DNA of 64,000 nucleotides, from the NCBI RefSeq assembly GCF_003324565.1, contig NZ_QOLA01000023.1, positions 49,155 through 113,154 on the forward strand, read 5' to 3'. Of the stretch, positions 62,275 through 64,000 are shown in pieces. Below the pieces are notes generated by a model, which saw only the letters and a program-made list of their open reading frames with translations, ran no database searches and was not told the origin of the DNA. Positions within the stretch are counted from its first letter, which is position 1. Every line of letters starts with the position of its first letter. Made by a program: the position numbers and the translations under genes. Source of the stretch: Streptomyces sp. SDr-06. Its GTDB lineage: Bacteria > Actinomycetota > Actinomycetes > Streptomycetales > Streptomycetaceae.

Positions 62275-62811
62275 CTACGACGCCCCCAGCTCCTTCTCGT
62301 ACCAGGCGACGTCCCAGTAGCGGCCGAACTTGCGGCCCACCTCGCGGTAGGTGCCCAGGTGCGCGAAGCCGAAGCGTTCGTGCAGCTTGACCGAGGCCTC
62401 GTTCGGCAGGGCGATCCCGGCGTACGCCCGGTGCACGTCCTCGGTGGCCAGCGCCTCGAACAGGGAGCGGTACAGGAGCGTGCCCACGCCGCGGCCGGTC
62501 GCCCGCGGCGCGCAGTACACGCTCACCTCGACGGACGTCGCGTACGCGGGCTTCGGGCGGAAGGGGCTGCTGGTCGCGTAGCCGAGAACGCCGCCGGGGC
62601 CGACAAAACGGTCATCGTGAGCAACCAGAAGACGGTGCGGGCCGTCTTCAGGGTGGGAGTGCAGCCACGGACGGCGCTGTTCGGCGGTGAAGGCGACCGT
62701 GTCGAATGTGATGGCGGTCTCACGGATGAAGTGGTTGTAAAGGTCCGTGAGTGCCTCCAGATCGGCCTCCGCACCAGGTCTGACCTGCACCTCTGTACGT
62801 CCCTGCGGCAC
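62275..62811 (-). CDS. GNAT acetyltransferase, phosphinothricin-acetyltransferase-like
   Basis: 178-aa GNAT enzyme. The acetyl-CoA loop is APRATGRGVGTLLY and the C-terminal KLHERFGFAHLGTYREVGRKF matches bar/pat-type enzymes. GTG 62811 has GGAGGGGGACAG upstream. In Streptomyces coelicolor a bialaphos-resistance-type gene sits divergent from hrdD, and this arrangement is preserved here. It may acetylate a phosphinothricin-like or other amino compound. Confidence 0.88.
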   Translation of the reverse strand: MPQGRTEVQVRPGAEADLEALTDLYNHFIRETAITFDTVAFTAEQRRPWLHSHPEDGPHRLLVAHDDRFVGPGGVLGYATSSPFRPKPAYATSVEVSVYCAPRATGRGVGTLLYRSLFEALATEDVHRAYAGIALPNEASVKLHERFGFAHLGTYREVGRKFGRYWDVAWYEKELGAS

Positions 62812-62872
62812 CTGTCCCCCTCCCGTGGCGGCACAGGGTACTGCATGATCACGAAAATCGATGGGTGGGACG

Positions 62873-62899
62873 GGAATTCTGTCCGGATTCCAGCCGTTG
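62873..62899 (+). promoter_or_regulatory. SigR-type promoter of hrdD
   Basis: GGAAT (62873-62877), 18 nt, then GTTG (62896-62899) is an exact match to the GGAAT-N18-GTT consensus of the thiol-oxidative-stress sigma factor SigR. It lies 60 bp upstream of the sigma-factor start. Known hrdD genes are SigR targets, which supports the call. Confidence 0.75.
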
Positions 62900-62958
62900 T
62901 TTCCATCGGATGCAGGGCACCCGGGAGGGTGTCGCGACCACTCAGTAAGGGAGCACGC

Positions 62959-63957
62959 ATGGCAACCCGCGCCGTCGCCCGCCGACAGTCCGCCTCTGGC
63001 GGTTCGGAGTCGGAAAGCAGGGTCCGCGCAGTCAGCGGTGAGATCGCCGACCGCGACCTGGTCGGTATGTACCTCGACGAAATCGCGCGTACGCCGCTGC
63101 TCGACGCCGCCAAGGAGGTCGAGCTCTCGCAGACCATCGAGGCCGGTGTGTACGCACGCCAGATCCTCGACGGAGAGGTCGAGAGCAAGGCCGCCGGGGC
63201 CTCGCGCGAGGAGCTGGAGGCGCTGTACGCCGCCGGCGAGCGCGCCAAGGACCTCTTCATCCGGTCCAACCTGCGCCTCGTCGTCGCCGTGGCCCGGCGC
63301 TACCCGAGGGCCGGTCTGCCCCTGCTCGACCTCATCCAGGAGGGCAACGCCGGCCTGGTGCGCGCGGTCGAGAAGTTCGACTACGCCAAGGGCTTCAAGT
63401 TCTCCACGTACGCGACCTGGTGGATCCGCCAGGCCATCACCCGCTCGATCGCCGACCAGTCCCGCACCATCCGCCTCCCCGTCCACCTGGTCGAGGAGCT
63501 GGGCCGCATCCGCCGGGTCCAGCGCGAGTTCAACCGGGAGAACGGGCGCGACCCCGAGCACACGGAGATCGCCGCCGAGCTGGGCTCCACGCCCGAGCGC
63601 GTCGGTGACGTCCTCGACTGGGCGCGCGACCCGGTCTCGCTGAACATGCCGGTCGACGACCAGGGCGAGACCCAGTTCGGCGACCTGCTCGAGGACACCT
63701 CGGCCGTCTCGCCCGAGCAGTCCGTGCTCACGCTCCTGCGCAGCGAGGAGCTCGACGACCTGATCGGCAAGCTCGACCAGCGCACCGCCTCGATCATCAA
63801 GATGCGCTACGGCATCGACGACGGCCGCGAGCGTACGCTGACAGAGGTGGGCAAGGAACACGGCCTGACCCGCGAGCGGATCCGTCAGATCGAGAAGCAC
63901 GCGCTGCTCGAACTGAAGAAGATGGCCCGCGACACGGGCTTCGACGCGGCGGCCTAG
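62959..63957 (+). CDS. hrdD: Principal-like RNA polymerase sigma factor HrdD
   Basis: 332-aa group 2 sigma-70. Regions in order: 1.2 (LVGMYLDEIARTPLLDA), 2.1-2.4 (RLVVAVARRYPRAGLPLLDL, then KFSTYATWWIRQAITRSIAD), 3 (LVEELGRIRRVQREF) and 4 with the HTH LTEVGKEHGLTRERIRQIEKHA. Length, the MATRAVARR start and the divergent bar-like gene match HrdD. ATG 62959 has AAGGGAG upstream. HrdD is dispensable and is switched on under stress through the SigR-type promoter. Confidence 0.95.
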   Translation: MATRAVARRQSASGGSESESRVRAVSGEIADRDLVGMYLDEIARTPLLDAAKEVELSQTIEAGVYARQILDGEVESKAAGASREELEALYAAGERAKDLFIRSNLRLVVAVARRYPRAGLPLLDLIQEGNAGLVRAVEKFDYAKGFKFSTYATWWIRQAITRSIADQSRTIRLPVHLVEELGRIRRVQREFNRENGRDPEHTEIAAELGSTPERVGDVLDWARDPVSLNMPVDDQGETQFGDLLEDTSAVSPEQSVLTLLRSEELDDLIGKLDQRTASIIKMRYGIDDGRERTLTEVGKEHGLTRERIRQIEKHALLELKKMARDTGFDAAA

Positions 63958-64000
63958 GCCCCGCCCCCCAGACGAGCTCCGGCGCCTTCCCCCCCTGGTG

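Overview
The window is high-GC, gene-dense chromosomal DNA typical of Streptomyces. Evidence includes GC-rich third positions, many GTG starts and 4-bp GTGA/ATGA gene overlaps, an AfsR/SARP-type regulator, an HTH/DUF397 pair, a full-length F420 deazaflavin synthase (fbiC), a DasR-like operator and an HrdD-type sigma factor divergent from a bar-like acetyltransferase. No phage, insertion sequence or CRISPR array is visible, and there is one tRNA gene, tRNA-Arg(CCT).

Layout. 1-4.1 kb: the 3' part of a Ser/Thr kinase with a PQQ propeller, a tandem 44-bp repeat array, a PrmC-like methyltransferase and a proline-tailed membrane protein. 4.3-8.4 kb: a divergent catabolic block (crotonase, DUF35 protein and thiolase facing a FadD3-like acyl-CoA ligase). 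8.4-12.2 kb: two small proteins with DIHAT/DVHAT repeats next to a SARP/NB-ARC/TPR regulator. 12.4-14.3 kb: an amidohydrolase and a hotdog thioesterase. 14.3-18.9 kb: a secreted helical peptide, a small membrane protein, an ABC transporter and a subtilase, with a duplicated 95-nt structured leader. 19-26.1 kb: two luciferase-like oxidoreductases, an SDR, a D-aminoacylase-like amidohydrolase and an aldehyde dehydrogenase. 26.1-34.4 kb: a small monooxygenase, an IclR regulator, a PHP hydrolase, a third luciferase-like enzyme, a CocE/NonD hydrolase and fbiC. 34.4-43.7 kb: a cupin/TetR pair, a STAND-TPR ATPase, an ADP-ribosylglycohydrolase, a sodium:solute symporter and another divergent catabolic pair. 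43.7-46 kb: DUF397/HTH and a GPP34 protein. 46-54.5 kb: envelope genes (S11 carboxypeptidase, a GT-C-like membrane protein, an MmpS-like protein, an L,D-transpeptidase and an LCP protein). 54.5-64 kb: an acyl-CoA synthetase, an M6 protease, a TetR/MFS pair, a MarR/dioxygenase pair, the acetyltransferase and hrdD.

Two themes link scattered genes. First, a CTGAC-N5-GTCAG inverted repeat occurs seven times (once with one mismatch) in front of the crotonase/thiolase operon, the acyl-CoA ligase, the amidohydrolase, two luciferase-like oxidoreductase units and the SDR/unknown pair at 42.7 kb. This looks like a dispersed regulon for breakdown of a cyclic or steroid/terpenoid-like carboxylic acid, and its regulator is not obviously in the window. 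Second, the 14.3-18.9 kb locus resembles a secreted-peptide system. A dre-like operator overlaps a good -35/-10 promoter, a leader RNA precedes the peptide, and a second copy of that leader precedes the transporter. All calls come from reading the sequence; no database search was run.
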